Assembly: GCA_948664205.1 (NCBI GenBank) | Contig: CAPNDH010000004.1 | Coordinates: forward strand, 1 to 49,763 | Direction of reading: 5' to 3' | Origin: an uncultured Clostridia bacterium | Lineage (GTDB): Bacteria > Bacillota > Clostridia > TANB77 > CAG-508 | DNA length: 49,763 nt | In this document: in pieces, positions 16,659 to 25,838 of the stretch | Position numbering within the stretch: the stretch's first letter is position 1 | Layout of the letters: each line of letters opens with the position of its first letter | The notes under the pieces: model-generated | Told to the model about the DNA's origin: nothing | What the model saw: the letters and a program-made list of their open reading frames with translations, nothing else | The model's database searches: none | Position numbers and translations under genes: made by a program

Positions 16659-17474
16659 TTATTTATTCTTTCCTTCTGGTAATGCTGGTACATCAAGAAC
16701 TATTCTAATTCTAAATGCATATCTTAATACTCTACCTATTTTACTTTCTTTTATTTTTTGCCATAATGATGGTTTTACTTCAAATGTAGTTTCTTGTACA
16801 TACGCATTTTGTATTACTTCTTCCTCTACTTGTTCTTTAGCCATTTCTTCAACTGGTGTAGGTATTAGTTTTAATGCATCTGCTATTTCTATTCCAATAT
16901 AACTTAATGCTTTAGATCTATCTTCTATTCTTTCCATATCTATTTCTATATGTAAGTTAGATTCTAAGTTTACTATTCTAGCATTAATTAGTTTTATTGC
17001 ATCTTGACAGTTTTGTGATTCTTTATTTTTTGCTTTGCTTACCACTGTTAATGCTTCTATTATATCTTCTGTATAATAATTAGATGCTTCTTTTAATGTT
17101 TGTTTCCATCCTTCTTCTTTTTCTGATATTACTTCTAATGTATCTTTTAGTTTTCCTGCCAAAGAAATATTTGCTTCTCTTTGGCGAATTAACTCTTCAA
17201 TTCTTTTTGTATTTTCTTCAAATTGATTTGTTGCAAATTCTACTAAAGAATAAGCTGCTTTATATACACTTGCTGGAAAGTTTTTCTTTTTTGGATATTC
17301 AGTTAAATATGTTTTTACTGATTCTATTAAATCTTTAAAGTAAGCATCGTCATCTAATTGTACTATTTGTTTTTTACTTTTTGGATTGATTAATTTTTGA
17401 ATTCTATCTATATTTGATAAAATTTTTTCTTCTGTGATTACCATTCTCACATTTACTATGCCAGATTTAGACAT
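16659..17474 (-). CDS. Hypothetical coiled-coil protein, 271 aa
   Basis: No family recognised. It is mainly helical and charged, with long coiled stretches (ATNQFEENTKRIEELIRQRE and IKLINARIVNLESNL), and ends in a basic segment KESKIGRVLRYAFRIRIVLD followed by VPALPEG. There is no signal peptide or clear membrane span. The start has GGGAGGG 6 nt upstream. It is monocistronic: it ends in a strong palindromic terminator, and upstream lies a long non-coding region. There is no in-frame CGG. A structural or envelope-linked role is possible but cannot be shown. Confidence 0.75.
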   Translation of the reverse strand: MSKSGIVNVRMVITEEKILSNIDRIQKLINPKSKKQIVQLDDDAYFKDLIESVKTYLTEYPKKKNFPASVYKAAYSLVEFATNQFEENTKRIEELIRQREANISLAGKLKDTLEVISEKEEGWKQTLKEASNYYTEDIIEALTVVSKAKNKESQNCQDAIKLINARIVNLESNLHIEIDMERIEDRSKALSYIGIEIADALKLIPTPVEEMAKEQVEEEVIQNAYVQETTFEVKPSLWQKIKESKIGRVLRYAFRIRIVLDVPALPEGKNK

Positions 17475-17726
17475 TGTAAACCCTCCCTTTTTTCCTATGT
17501 TTTATATTTAAATTGCAATTTTCTACAAGAAATTACAATAGGATTCATAATATTATTTTTTTTGACTTCATATTCATTTTAATATATATTTTTTTGCTTG
17601 TCAATACTCAAATGCCTATTTCCGTAAAATTTAACAGAATTGTAATATTTCTATTTTTATTGCGTATTTTTTGTAATATCTTTGTAATAATTAAATGATA
17701 GAACTTAAAAATTGGAGTTCTAATAT

Positions 17727-17772
17727 CGGAAGCTGGAAGTTGGAGGTTGGAAGTTGGAAGTTGGAAATTCAG
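17727..17772. repeat. GGAAGTTGGA minisatellite (single arm)
   Basis: Tandem GGAAGTTGGAGGTTGGAAG-type units, the same family as the palindromic elements at 42758-42853 and 49574-49670, here without the opposite arm. Confidence 0.75.
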
Positions 17773-17935
17773 GTTTGAAGACATGTATTTTATATAGGAG
17801 TAAATTTATAATTTTACTTACTGTTTGAACTGCTTGCTTCTATGCTAATTAAAATAAAAGAGGTTTCGTCTCTTGGATGATCTATTGTACCCCCCCTACA
17901 ATTCTAACTTAAAATAGAGTACTTTTCTAGAATAT

Positions 17936-17984
17936 AAAAAATAAAAGTTAGAGTTAATTGCTAAAACTCTAACTTTTATTTTTT
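17936..17984. terminator. Terminator of the acyl-CoA synthetase operon
   Basis: AAAAATAAAAGTTAGAGTT and its complement form a ~19-bp stem with a 9-nt loop and a following T-run, past the stop at 18031. Confidence 0.8.
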
Positions 17985-18030
17985 TACATATTAAATTCTA
18001 ACTTTCAAAGTTTTTTTAAACTTCTAACCT

Positions 18031-19899
18031 CTAGTTGTCTTTTTTTATTTCTTCAAATCTTTTAATTTTCATAGTTGTTGTTTTTACAAATTCGTCTTTC
18101 TTTATTTCTAGTTTCTTTATTGCTTTATATGATGTTAATTTTCTATTTACACCTTTTATTTGTTCCCATATGATGTCGTGTATTTGCTCATCTGTTAGAT
18201 TTTTTCCATGTTTTGCTTCTATTTCTTCTATGTTTGGTATTACTTTTACTGTTATTATTAGTTCTTTTTCACCTTCTACTTCTTTTCCATATACCATACA
18301 TTCTTTTATTTCTTTAACTTCACCTAGCATTAATTCTATTTCTTCTGGGTATATGTTTTTCCCATTTTGTGTTACTATAACATTTTTTGTTCTTCCTGTT
18401 ATATATAAGAAACCATCTTCATCTAAGTAACCTACATCTCCTGAATGAAACCATCTATTTCCTTCTTCATCTACTTTTATTACTTCATTTGTTGCTTCTT
18501 CATTCTCATAATATCCTAGCATTAATGTTTTACTTTTTATTAATACTTCTCCTTCACCTTTTTCATTTGGATTATCTATTTTTAATTCTGCACAATTTAC
18601 GGCTTTTCCTGCTGAACCTACTTTTGGTTCAAATTCAGGTGTTAATGCTGCAATAGGTGCTGTTTCTGTTAGTCCATATCCTTGTAAGAAGCTTATCCCT
18701 AAATCTTGAACCCATCTTCCTACTTTGGCATCTATTGGAGCTGCTGCTGATACTATTATTCTTATATTTCCACCTAAGTTTTCATATATTTCACTAAATA
18801 CTTTTCTTTTAATGTCTACTCCTACACTTTTTAGAGCGTTTGTTACATGTATCATTGAATTTACTAAGCCTGCTTTTCCACTTTTTTCTATTGTTTTATT
18901 TATTTTCTTATATAAGTTTTCTATTAATAAAGGTACTGCTATCATTGCTGTTGGTTTTGTTTCTTGTAAATCTGGTACAATATGTTTTAATCCTTGACAT
19001 ATTGCAACAGATGCTCCATTAGCAAATGGAAGTAAGAAACCTATTGAAGATTCATATGTATGGTGAAGTGGTAATACTGAAAATAGTCTGTCTGATGGAT
19101 ATAATTTTACATATGTACTAACTGCATTTATATTTTCTGCTAAATTTCTATTACATATCATTACTCCTTTTGAGTTTGATGTTGTTCCTGATGTAAATAT
19201 AAGTACTTTAAATTCATCTGGATCTATTTCTATTTTTTCAAAAGAATTATCTCCTTTTTCTATCATTTCTTTTCCTTGTTTTATAACAGTTTCTATTCCT
19301 ATTTCTCTTCCTTCTAATTCATTATCAGAATTCATTTGAATAAAGTATTTTACTGTTGGTAGTTTATCTTGTACTTTTTTTATAATATCTTTTTTCTTAG
19401 CTGAATATATAACTGCTGTTGCTCTTGACCTATTTATTACATTTTCTATTTCATTTGCTGGTAATTCTTTATCTACTGGAACTGCTATTCCTACTCCACA
19501 AAGCATTGCCATATATGATACATACCAATAATATGTGTTTTCACCTATTATTACTATTCTTTCATCTTTTAAACTATATTTATTTGTTAATGCTGTTCCT
19601 AATGCCATTACATCATCTGTAAATTGTTTGTAAGTTATTTTTTTAAACTCTTCTTTAGAGTTAAATTTTTCTAACAAGCATATATTTTCGGCATATTTTT
19701 CTCTACACATATAAAATACTTCTTTTATTGTTTCATAATTTGTTTTTTCATAGATTTTGTTTTTACCTTTTTGTATTCCTTCTTGTTTATTTTTTATTTC
19801 TTCATAATCTACATTTACTTCTTCTAAGTTTTCTACATTTTTCATTTTTATTTTTTTAAATTTAAAATTTGGTATTTTAAAATCTTTTAATATTCTCAT
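18031..19899 (-). CDS. Long-chain acyl-CoA synthetase (AMP-binding family)
   Basis: Activates fatty acids to acyl-AMP and then acyl-CoA or another acyl thioester. The 622-aa protein has the AMP-binding P-loop FTSGTTSNSKGV (about 235-246), the QGYGLTETAP motif, the WFHSGDVGYLDEDGF motif and the C-terminal ITGRTKNVIVTQNGKNIYPEE region with the conserved lysines. It is of FadD type with a ~50-residue basic N-terminal extension. The ATG at 19899 lies 1 bp after the stop of a TetR gene, with AAAGGAG inside that gene, so the two are coupled. The TetR-family protein probably regulates it. Confidence 0.93.
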   Translation of the reverse strand: MRILKDFKIPNFKFKKIKMKNVENLEEVNVDYEEIKNKQEGIQKGKNKIYEKTNYETIKEVFYMCREKYAENICLLEKFNSKEEFKKITYKQFTDDVMALGTALTNKYSLKDERIVIIGENTYYWYVSYMAMLCGVGIAVPVDKELPANEIENVINRSRATAVIYSAKKKDIIKKVQDKLPTVKYFIQMNSDNELEGREIGIETVIKQGKEMIEKGDNSFEKIEIDPDEFKVLIFTSGTTSNSKGVMICNRNLAENINAVSTYVKLYPSDRLFSVLPLHHTYESSIGFLLPFANGASVAICQGLKHIVPDLQETKPTAMIAVPLLIENLYKKINKTIEKSGKAGLVNSMIHVTNALKSVGVDIKRKVFSEIYENLGGNIRIIVSAAAPIDAKVGRWVQDLGISFLQGYGLTETAPIAALTPEFEPKVGSAGKAVNCAELKIDNPNEKGEGEVLIKSKTLMLGYYENEEATNEVIKVDEEGNRWFHSGDVGYLDEDGFLYITGRTKNVIVTQNGKNIYPEEIELMLGEVKEIKECMVYGKEVEGEKELIITVKVIPNIEEIEAKHGKNLTDEQIHDIIWEQIKGVNRKLTSYKAIKKLEIKKDEFVKTTTMKIKRFEEIKKDN

Positions 19900-19900
19900 T

Positions 19901-20476
19901 TTAGTTAATCTCCTTTTTTAATTTTTTTATAAATGATTTATCTATTTCATTAAATAATTCTGGAACTTCGATATTTTTTTCTCTTCTTAATTTATATATC
20001 AAGCTTGAACATACGAAACCAAATATTCCTGAAGCTATTACATTTGGGTCTGCTTCTATTATTTCTTTATTTTGCATTCCTTCTTCTACAATTTCTTGTA
20101 TCATTTGAATATATTCAAATACGTAATCTCTACACATTTTACTTCTATCGCCTGTTCCCCATATTTCGCTTAATATAATGGTCATAAAACTTTCGTATTT
20201 TACTAAAACTTTTAGTTCTATTAAAACTACTGCTCTTATTTTATCTATACTATTATTTAGCTTTGTAGTTTTTATTGCGATACTATTTTTTAAAAGTTTT
20301 ACTCCTTCTTCTACTAAAAACTTAAATATTTCTTCTTTGCTTGAAAAGTGATAATATAATGTACCTTTAGCCACTCCAACTGTTGCAGTTATTTCTTCTA
20401 TACTTGTAGCATCATAGCCTTTTTCAGCAAATAATTTCATTGACGTTTCAAATATCTTTCTTTTGGTTTTATTCAC
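19901..20476 (-). CDS. TetR/AcrR family transcriptional regulator
   Basis: A 191-aa protein with an N-terminal TetR helix-turn-helix (residues 8-55: IFETSMKLFAEKGYDATSIE, then EITATVGVAKGTLYYHF) and a helical ligand-binding domain. The start is GTG at 20476 with GAGGT upstream. It is co-directional with and 1 bp from the acyl-CoA synthetase; by analogy with FadR/FabR-like TetR proteins it may sense an acyl-CoA or fatty acid (inference). Confidence 0.92.
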   Translation of the reverse strand: MNKTKRKIFETSMKLFAEKGYDATSIEEITATVGVAKGTLYYHFSSKEEIFKFLVEEGVKLLKNSIAIKTTKLNNSIDKIRAVVLIELKVLVKYESFMTIILSEIWGTGDRSKMCRDYVFEYIQMIQEIVEEGMQNKEIIEADPNVIASGIFGFVCSSLIYKLRREKNIEVPELFNEIDKSFIKKLKKEIN

Positions 20477-20566
20477 TTTAATTACCTCATTTTATAATAT
20501 TCTTGTTAATTATATAATCTTATTTGAATATTTGCAAGTGTTTTTTAGTATTTGACTGTGTGGTCA

Positions 20567-20615
20567 AAAAAGAAAAGGAAAGATTTGGGACATGTCTAAA
20601 ACTTTCCTTTTTCTT
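20567..20615. terminator. Terminator of mreB
   Basis: AAAGAAAAGGAAAG...CATG...CTTTCCTTTTTCTTT imperfect hairpin after the mreB stop. The GGAAAGATTTGG wording recurs in other terminators here (37961-37994, 34316-34382). Confidence 0.7.
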
Positions 20616-20621
20616 TCCTTT

Positions 20622-21626
20622 TTATCTCCTTGCTTTTCCGTCTAACGAATCTAAATTATCTAATGCTTTTCCTGTTCCTAGTGCTACACATGATACTGTG
20701 TCTTCTGCAATCATTACATGTATTCCTGTTTTTTCTTCTAATAATTTATCTAGTCCATCTACTAAGCATCCTCCACCTGTCATATATATTCCTTTATCGC
20801 TTATGTCTGCTGCAAGTTCTGGTGGTGTTTTTTCTAATACTGAATGTACGGCATCTACTATCATCATTGCTGGCTCTAACATTGCTTCTAACATTTCACT
20901 TGAATGAATTGTTATTGTTTTTGGAAGTCCTGTTATTAAGTCTCTTCCTCTTATATCCATTTCTGCATCTTGTATTTTTGGATATACACAACCTACATTT
21001 ATTTTTAAGTCCTCTGCTGTTCTTTCTCCTATCATTACATTGTGTTTTTTCTTTATATATTTTACTATATATTCATCAAATTTATCTCCCGCTACTTTTA
21101 AAGAGGTGCTTACTACACTACCACCTAAAGAAATAACTGCTATATCTGTTGTTCCTCCACCAATATCTACTACCATATTTCCACATGGCTTTGATATATC
21201 AATTCCTGCACCTATAGCTGCTGCAATTGGCTCTTCTATTAAATATACTCTTCTTGCACCTGCTTGAGAGGCGGCATCTATTACTGCTTTCTTTTCAACT
21301 TCTGTTACTTGTGATGGTATACAAATCATAATTCTTGGTGAAAATATTGTTTTTCCTGCTACTTTATTTATAAAATACTTAAGCATTTTTTCTGTTACAG
21401 TATAGTTTGAAATAACACCTTCTCTTAATGGTCTTGTTGCTACTATATTTCCTGGTGTTCTTCCAAGCATTCTTCTTGCTTCTTTTCCCACTGCAAGTAC
21501 ATTCCCTGTGTTATTATCTACAGCAACTACTGAAGGCTCACGAAGTACTATTCCTTTACCTTTTACATATGCAATAACTGTTGCTGTTCCTAAATCAATT
21601 CCAATATCTTGTCCAAAATTAAACAT
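20622..21626 (-). CDS. mreB: Rod-shape-determining protein MreB (or paralogue Mbl)
   Basis: Actin-like ATPase that organises cell-wall synthesis under the membrane. The 334-aa protein has the nucleotide-binding blocks GQDIGIDLGTATVIAY, GGGTTDIAVISLGG and YMTGGGCLVDGL. I start at ATG 21626 (MFNFGQD), 9 nt after GGAG, rather than the TTG two codons upstream. It is the last gene downstream of ftsEX, the M23 peptidases and the S41 protease, all envelope functions. It ends GGA AAA GCA AGG AGA, showing AGG as a normal Arg codon here. Confidence 0.96.
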   Translation of the reverse strand: MFNFGQDIGIDLGTATVIAYVKGKGIVLREPSVVAVDNNTGNVLAVGKEARRMLGRTPGNIVATRPLREGVISNYTVTEKMLKYFINKVAGKTIFSPRIMICIPSQVTEVEKKAVIDAASQAGARRVYLIEEPIAAAIGAGIDISKPCGNMVVDIGGGTTDIAVISLGGSVVSTSLKVAGDKFDEYIVKYIKKKHNVMIGERTAEDLKINVGCVYPKIQDAEMDIRGRDLITGLPKTITIHSSEMLEAMLEPAMMIVDAVHSVLEKTPPELAADISDKGIYMTGGGCLVDGLDKLLEEKTGIHVMIAEDTVSCVALGTGKALDNLDSLDGKARR

Positions 21627-21770
21627 CTTCAAATTCTCCTTTAAAAAGTATTGTATGTAATTATTTCTTTTTTATTACAATTCTATTGCAATTATATTAC
21701 ATAGATAAAAAAATATCAATGCTTTTTTGTAAAAAGATTGATATTTTTATTATTAATATAAAAATTACCT

Positions 21771-21825
21771 AAGGGCGAAATTCGGTATTCCTAAAGAGGT
21801 ATTCCTTACCGATTTAGCCCCTACA
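21771..21825. repeat. Dispersed repeat, TTCGGTA/TACCGA subtype
   Basis: AGGGCGAAATTCGGTATTCC...GGTATTCCTTACCGATTTAG followed by CCCCTACA. Its stem is TTCGGTA/TACCGA. It also occurs at 31373, 39768, 45186 and 48531. Confidence 0.8.
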
Positions 21826-21867
21826 GTAATTCTAAATTATTTAGTAGCTGTGAATTGCAACATTTAT

Positions 21868-23073
21868 TTATTTCAGTAATTCTAATGCTTTTTGAAGTTG
21901 TGTGTCATTTTCTTCTGTTATTGTATATGAACTTTCTCCTTCTGGCACGTCTACTTCATAGTCTGGTTTTATACCTATTTTGTGTATTGTGTTGTGTTTT
22001 GGTGTATAGTATTCATTTGTTGTTAGTTTTATTCCACTTCCATCTGTTAGTGTAAATATGCTTTGAATTATGCCTTTTCCATATGTTGTTTTTCCTACAA
22101 CATGTACTGTATTTTCATTATTTTCTTTTATTGCTGCTGTTAATATTTCTGATGCACTTGCTGTATTTTCATTTACAAGTATTACTACTGGAATATCTAT
22201 TTCTTTACTTTTCTTTGCTTTTGTTATATCTTCCTCACTTCCTGCTTTTCCTGTTGTTATTAAAAGTGTAGAATCTTTAGTAGTAAACATATCTGCTATG
22301 TTGATAGCTTCCTCAACTATTCCTCCACCATTATTTCTTAAATCTATTATTAACCCTTTTATATTGCTTTCTTTTATAGCATTATAATTTTCTAAAAATT
22401 CTTTATAACATCCCTCATCAAATGTTGATATTTGTATATAGCCAATATTATTTTCTTTTATACTTGATTCTATATGGCTTACTTTTATTGATCTTCTTTC
22501 TACTTCTACTTCAAAAGTCTTTTCTTCTCTTAATATTTCTAATTTTACCTTTGTTCCTTCTTCTGCTTTTAATACATTTGTTGCTTCTGTTAGTTGTTCT
22601 CCTGTATATTCTTTTCCGTCTATTTTAAGTATTATATCTCCTGGTTTTAAGCCTGCTTCTTCTGCTGGTGAGCCTTTCATAGGAGATAAAACTAATAATT
22701 GATTTGTTTTTGTATTTGATGTTATATATATTCCTATTCCTACATATTTTCCTGTTGCGTCTGCCATATAATCTTGCATTTCTTCTTTTGTTATAAATTC
22801 TGAATATGGATCTCCTAAGCCTTCAAAATATCCTTTTATTGCGTATTCAAGCATTTTTTGATCATCTATTTCACCTATATAATGTTTTTCTATAAAACTT
22901 TTATAATACTCAAATTTTTGATCTACACTGGTTTTATTTGATAATATGTATTTTGTATTCGAGTCACCAATAGTATTATATAGTACAGAACTTGTTATAA
23001 TAAATGTTATAACCGCTGTTAAAATTACTAACATTATAATTTTATATGCACTTGGTCTTTTTTCTGAATTCAT
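21868..23073 (-). CDS. ctpA: S41 family C-terminal processing protease
   Basis: Membrane-anchored periplasm-side serine protease. Residues 10-30 form a signal anchor, a PDZ domain spans about 105-190, and the S41 catalytic domain follows. The nucleophile is in NENTASASEI (about S306) and the general base in TTYGKGIIQS (about K333). At 401 aa it has the usual length. It follows the two M23 proteins of the ftsEX cluster on the same strand; in Firmicutes such proteases commonly accompany ftsEX and may process wall hydrolases. A ~310-bp repeat region separates it from the M23 gene. Confidence 0.95.
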   Translation of the reverse strand: MNSEKRPSAYKIIMLVILTAVITFIITSSVLYNTIGDSNTKYILSNKTSVDQKFEYYKSFIEKHYIGEIDDQKMLEYAIKGYFEGLGDPYSEFITKEEMQDYMADATGKYVGIGIYITSNTKTNQLLVLSPMKGSPAEEAGLKPGDIILKIDGKEYTGEQLTEATNVLKAEEGTKVKLEILREEKTFEVEVERRSIKVSHIESSIKENNIGYIQISTFDEGCYKEFLENYNAIKESNIKGLIIDLRNNGGGIVEEAINIADMFTTKDSTLLITTGKAGSEEDITKAKKSKEIDIPVVILVNENTASASEILTAAIKENNENTVHVVGKTTYGKGIIQSIFTLTDGSGIKLTTNEYYTPKHNTIHKIGIKPDYEVDVPEGESSYTITEENDTQLQKALELLK

Positions 23074-23381
23074 TTTTTCCTTCTTTCTAAATTTTAAAAA
23101 ATTTATTTTTAGTATTTCCCATATTTTAGTAGTAATTCGGTATTTACGCTTCTATTATTTATTTAAGCTATTTCTTCGAAGAACGGACGAGCGATGCTCG
23201 CCCCTACAATTTAATTATTCATTATTCACTATTCATTATTCATTATTCATTTTAACCATTTCTCCGAAGAGTAGGTCGCCCTTAAGTAGCGACCCCTACA
23301 ATTTATTCATGTATTTAGGTCGCCGATGGTGGCGACCCCTACAATTAATTATATTTTGTTCTTTGTTTTTTATTCACTATT
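23074..23381. repeat. Repeat cluster between M23 and S41 genes
   Basis: Three hairpin repeats of the CCCCTACA family (23163-23209 with stem GAGCGATGCTC, 23252-23300 with GGTCGCC/GCGACC, 23316-23344 with GGTCGCC/GGCGACC) are separated by a TTCATTATTCACTATTCA-type tandem stretch (23214-23251). No gene is seen. Confidence 0.75.
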
Positions 23382-24518
23382 TTACTTTAAATATGGCTTT
23401 GGATCCACACATGAGCCGTTTATTCTTACTTCGAAGTGTAAATGTGGTCCTGTTGAATTTCCCGTTGAGCCTACTTCCATTATTAGGTCGCCTTTTTTTA
23501 CTTGCTTTCCTACCTCTGTAAGTATTGTTTGCCCATGTCCATACAATGTTGATATTCCATTACCATGATTTATTATTACACAGTTTCCATACCCACCATA
23601 GTATCCTGCCATTGTAACTACTCCGTCTGTTGCTGCTATTACTGGTGCACCAAATCCTGCATTTCCTATATCTATACCTGTATGTTTTTTTATAACTCCT
23701 TGAATTGGATGTTCCCTTATTCCATAGTCTGATGTTATATATGTTCCACTTTTAGCAATTGGCCATGCCATTACTCCACCAGTGAAATCTCCTGAATATT
23801 CATATTCACCTGTTGCAATTTGTATTAGTGCTTCTATTCTTGCTTCTTCTTCTTTATATTCTTGTATTTTTAATTGTAAATCTGCTTCTTCTTGAGATAA
23901 ATTTGCTAATGCTTGTTCTTTTAAAGTTTTATTATTTTGATTAATTATTGCTAATTGTTCCTTTTTTGCCTTTTTAACTTTTAAATCTGCTTTTTGCTCA
24001 TCTAATTCTTTTTTAGCTTTTTCTATTTCATTTTTTTCTATTTCTATTTGTTTTAATAGCTCTGAATCACTTCTTATTATTTCTTGTATAAAATAATAAT
24101 TAGATATAAATTCTATTATATTGCTTGATTTTAACAATATATCTAAGTATGTTGTTTCTCCTATTTCATACATTATTACTATTCTTCTCTTAAGTAAATC
24201 TTCATTTTCGTCATAACTTAATTGTGTTTTTTCTAATTTTTGTGTTATTTCGTCTATTTGTACTTGCAAATTTGAAAGTTCATTTTCTAAATTTTCTATA
24301 TCTTTTTCTGATTCTTTTATTTTATCATCTAATTCTTGTATTTTTACTACAGTTGCTGATAATTCTTCTTGTACATATTCTAATTTTTCTTGTGCTTCGT
24401 CCTTTTTTTCTTGTATTTCGTCACGTTGTTCCCCTAATGTTGCTGCTCTTGTAACTAAAAAAGAATAAGAGCATGTAATTAAAACAATTATCATAAATAT
24501 TGAAATTATCTTTTTCAT
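23382..24518 (-). CDS. Murein hydrolase activator EnvC-like / M23 peptidase (paralogue 2)
   Basis: A secreted protein of 378 aa: N-terminal signal peptide (KKIISIFMIIVLITCSYSFL), ~200 residues of coiled coil as in EnvC/PcsB-type partners of FtsX, then a C-terminal M23 domain. Catalytic residues are visible: HTGIDIG (H-x3-D) and HLHFEVR (HxH). The zinc ligands appear complete, so it may be an active endopeptidase. It lies 24 bp downstream of a paralogue. FtsEX is expected to control such proteins during division. Confidence 0.93.
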   Translation of the reverse strand: MKKIISIFMIIVLITCSYSFLVTRAATLGEQRDEIQEKKDEAQEKLEYVQEELSATVVKIQELDDKIKESEKDIENLENELSNLQVQIDEITQKLEKTQLSYDENEDLLKRRIVIMYEIGETTYLDILLKSSNIIEFISNYYFIQEIIRSDSELLKQIEIEKNEIEKAKKELDEQKADLKVKKAKKEQLAIINQNNKTLKEQALANLSQEEADLQLKIQEYKEEEARIEALIQIATGEYEYSGDFTGGVMAWPIAKSGTYITSDYGIREHPIQGVIKKHTGIDIGNAGFGAPVIAATDGVVTMAGYYGGYGNCVIINHGNGISTLYGHGQTILTEVGKQVKKGDLIMEVGSTGNSTGPHLHFEVRINGSCVDPKPYLK

Positions 24519-24542
24519 TTCTCTTATTCCTCCTTTTAAATT

Positions 24543-25730
24543 TTAGCTTGGAGTAGCTGCTCCTGCTGCCAATGTGTATCCACCTGGTAAATAATCTAGT
24601 GGATTTAAGAAATTACTACTGAAGTAGTCTGATATTGATGATGCTTTTCTTACTTCAAAGTGTAAGTGTGCTCCTTGGCTTGCTCCTGTATTTCCTGATT
24701 GTGCTATAACCTGACCTTGTGACACATATTGTCCACTTGTTATTTTATATGCGTTTAAATGTCCATATAATGTTACATATCCACTTCCATGGAAAATCAT
24801 AATATAATGTCCATATCCACCTGGGTTTTCTCTTATATATGCATAACCAGAAGCTGCTGCGTATACATTTTCGTAACGTGCTCCTATGTCTATACCTTTA
24901 TGCCACCTTCCCCATCTTATTTTTACTGTTGAAGTTACTATTTTATTATTACATGGCCAAATAAAACTTCCATCAAATTTTAAACCTGAACCATTTATTT
25001 TGCCGTTTGCTTCTTCTGCTATTGCTGCCATTTGTTGTTCAACTTTTTTTATTTGTGCATTGTAATCGTCTATTTTTGCTTGTAACGCTTTTTGCTCAGT
25101 ATTTAGTTTGTTTGCTTTTTCTTGTCTTGAAGCTCTTTTTGCCTTTATTGCATTTTGCTTTGATACTTTGTCATTTTTTAATGTTTCTATTTCAGATTTC
25201 TTTTCTTCTAATTCTTTTTTTGCATTTTCTATTATGTTCTTGTCATCTTCTATTGTTTGTAGTAAATCTGTATCATATTTTACTATTTGAGATACAGTAT
25301 AATAATTTGAAATAAAATCTACTATACTTTTAGAATTAAATAGAATATCTAAAAATGTTGTTTCTCCTATTTCATACATTATTACTATTCTTTGTTTTAA
25401 TAGTTCTTCGTTACTATCATATTCTTTTTGTTTTTCTTGTATTAAATTTTCTTTTTCTGTAATAGATGCTTGTACTTCATTTATTTGTGCATTTAATTTA
25501 TCTATTTCTCCTTGTGCTTGATCTATTTCAGCATCTAACTGAGAAATAACTTTCATTTCAGCATCTAATTCTTGCTTTACTTCTTTTTGTTCATCTTTAA
25601 CATCATTTATTTTATCTTGTATTTCTGATTTTTGATTATTTAAGTCTGATGTTGTTGCTGCTATTATACTAACCATGTATGTTTGTAACATTACTAATAT
25701 TAAAACTATGGATACTATTTTCTTTTTCAT
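24543..25730 (-). CDS. Murein hydrolase activator EnvC-like / M23 peptidase (paralogue 1)
   Basis: A 395-aa secreted protein with a signal peptide (IVSIVLILVMLQTYMVSIIA), a long coiled coil (residues ~30-250) and a C-terminal M23 domain with WHKGIDIG and HLHFEVRK. It is clearly a tandem duplicate of the next gene: the segment RIVIMYEIGETT is identical in both, and both share ISNYY in the coiled coil. The domain end differs (SGGYTLAAGAATPS tail). It is directly downstream of ftsX, the expected activator. Confidence 0.93.
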   Translation of the reverse strand: MKKKIVSIVLILVMLQTYMVSIIAATTSDLNNQKSEIQDKINDVKDEQKEVKQELDAEMKVISQLDAEIDQAQGEIDKLNAQINEVQASITEKENLIQEKQKEYDSNEELLKQRIVIMYEIGETTFLDILFNSKSIVDFISNYYTVSQIVKYDTDLLQTIEDDKNIIENAKKELEEKKSEIETLKNDKVSKQNAIKAKRASRQEKANKLNTEQKALQAKIDDYNAQIKKVEQQMAAIAEEANGKINGSGLKFDGSFIWPCNNKIVTSTVKIRWGRWHKGIDIGARYENVYAAASGYAYIRENPGGYGHYIMIFHGSGYVTLYGHLNAYKITSGQYVSQGQVIAQSGNTGASQGAHLHFEVRKASSISDYFSSNFLNPLDYLPGGYTLAAGAATPS

Positions 25731-25754
25731 TTTTCTCTCCTAACTCTATCTTGT

Positions 25755-25825
25755 TTAAGTTCCTGACGGGGACACATCTTTCCCTTGGGTCATTTCTTCC
25801 GTGATAAGATATGTCCCGCGCCGGG
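25755..25825. repeat. Hairpin between ftsX and the M23 genes
   Basis: GGGACACATCTT (about 25769-25780) pairs with AAGATATGTCCC (about 25806-25817) around a ~25-nt loop. GC-rich flanks (CCTGACGG, CGCGCCGGG) stand out in this AT-rich DNA. It is a possible attenuator or processing site. Confidence 0.55.
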
Positions 25826-25838
25826 TATATCTATTATT

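Larger units (their letters stand above)
17475..18030. other. Long non-coding region with repeats
   Basis: It contains the promoter region of the 16659 gene, a minisatellite of GGAAGTTGGAGGTTGG type (17727-17772), a degenerate CCCCCCTACA repeat end (17889-17901) and a terminator hairpin (17936-17984). No gene is seen. Confidence 0.6.
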
